This document shows, one piece after another, positions 63,554 to 64,000 of a stretch of 64,000 nucleotides of DNA. Below the pieces are notes generated by a model. It searched no databases. It was not told the DNA's origin and saw only the letters and a list, made by a program, of their open reading frames with translations. The translations under genes and the position numbers were made by a program. Within the stretch, counting starts at the first letter, position 1. Every line of letters begins with the position of its first letter. Source of the DNA: Mycolicibacterium phlei (GTDB lineage Bacteria; Actinomycetota; Actinomycetes; Mycobacteriales; Mycobacteriaceae); contig NZ_CP014475.1 in NCBI RefSeq assembly GCF_001583415.1, forward strand, positions 1 to 64,000, given 5' to 3'.

Positions 63554-63641
63554 TGCCGTTAACACCGGCTCGAACCCGCGGATCATTTGCTGAAACGACA
63601 TGCCAGGACGTCTGTCTGACGCTAGTGCCGGTTAACCCCGG
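63554..63641. promoter_or_regulatory. Repeated near-palindrome between divergent TetR genes
   Basis: TGCCGTTAACACCGG at 63554-63568 and TGCCGGTTAACCCCGG at 63626-63641 are near-identical. Both are centred on GTTAAC, and the second contains the palindrome GGTTAACC. They lie 72 bases apart in the 145-base gap between two divergent TetR genes. They are candidate operators for either. Confidence 0.5.
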
Positions 63642-63663
63642 TGACGTGTGGCACAATTTGACC

Positions 63664-64000
63664 GTGGCGCATACGGCGAGCAGAGGTCCGGGTCGCCCTC
63701 CCGCAGCCAAGGCTGCCGAGACCAGGGAGCGCATCATCCGGGCAGCTCGCGAAGTCTTCAGTGAACTCGGATACGACGCTGCCACTTTTCAGGCCATCGC
63801 AATCCGCGCCGATCTGACCCGCCCGGCGATCAATCACTACTTCTCCAGCAAGCACGTGCTGTGGCGGGAGGTGGTCGCTCAGACCAACGCCACCATGGTG
63901 CAGTCGGGCCGTCAGCGCGCCGAGGCGGAGACCTCCCTGCTGGGCCGGCTGTCGGCGTTCCTCGGCGCCGCGATGCAGGCGGACGCCGAAGATCGTTCCG
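63664..64000 (+). CDS. TetR-family regulator, 3' end cut by the window
   Basis: The first 112 residues of a TetR protein. An N-terminal arm (AHTASRGPGRPPAAKAAET) leads to IIRAAREVFSELGYDAATF, the HTH IAIRADLTRPAINHYFSSK and the next helices. The GTG at 63664 lies close after a CAATTTGACC stretch. The ligand-binding half lies beyond 64000, so function and length cannot be given. It is divergent from the FUSC-linked TetR gene. Confidence 0.9.
   Translation, partial: MAHTASRGPGRPPAAKAAETRERIIRAAREVFSELGYDAATFQAIAIRADLTRPAINHYFSSKHVLWREVVAQTNATMVQSGRQRAEAETSLLGRLSAFLGAAMQADAEDRS

Overview
The window starts exactly at dnaA and reads as the replication-origin region of a rapidly growing, high-GC mycobacterium (Mycolicibacterium-like). 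The gene order dnaA, dnaN, gnd, recF, DUF721, gyrB, gyrA, DUF3566, tRNA-Ile, tRNA-Ala, cwsA, ppiA, PH-domain gene, crgA, DUF881, trpG, pknB, pknA, pbpA, rodA, pstP, fhaB, fhaA, tRNA-Leu follows the M. tuberculosis Rv0001-Rv0020c order almost gene for gene. Later come homologues of whiB5 (Rv0022c) and Rv0023. The species cannot be named from this sequence alone.

Layout. (1) 1-11.8 kb: replication and topology genes, with oriC and its DnaA boxes between dnaA and dnaN. (2) 11.8-25.8 kb: two tRNA genes, a 37-residue membrane microprotein, division proteins CwsA and CrgA, and the seven-gene minus-strand cell-growth operon fhaA-fhaB-pstP-rodA-pbpA-pknA-pknB, followed by tRNA-Leu and a clear terminator. 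The DUF881 gene carries a one-base frameshift. (3) 25.8-36.5 kb: accessory metabolism, namely a lipoprotein, a TetR regulator divergent from a molybdopterin oxidoreductase with two F420-type flavin/deazaflavin proteins behind it, a ferritin-like protein, thioesterase, GNAT, pirin, EVE and an acyl-CoA carboxylase beta subunit. (4) 36.5-39.7 kb: regulators WhiB5 and Rv0023-like, plus a MinD-like ATPase related to EspI. (5) 39.7-53.7 kb: an ESX-1 type VII secretion core (espG1, espH, eccA1, eccB1, eccCa1, eccCb1, PE35, PPE68, esxB, esxA, espI, eccD1). (6) 53.9-58.0 kb: a three-gene unit right after eccD1, made of a DUF7373-type lipoprotein, a membrane Ser/Thr kinase whose outer part resembles FecB/BtuF iron-siderophore binding proteins, and an FHA protein whose C-terminal half matches the Rv0023-like regulator at the other end of the ESX locus. 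(7) 58-64 kb: small secreted and unknown proteins, a truncated 13E12/DUF222 protein under a LexA-like box, a frameshifted pirin gene, a TetR-FUSC exporter pair, and a TetR gene cut by the window end.

The most unusual material is region 6 together with regions 4 and 5. The ESX-1 cluster has no espE/espF upstream and no espB, eccE1 or mycP1 in the 10 kb after eccD1. In their place is a candidate iron- or siderophore-sensing phospho-signalling module whose output protein shares a domain with the regulator at the far left of the locus. Two single-base frameshifts, both at short homopolymers (C5 and G4), may be real or assembly errors.
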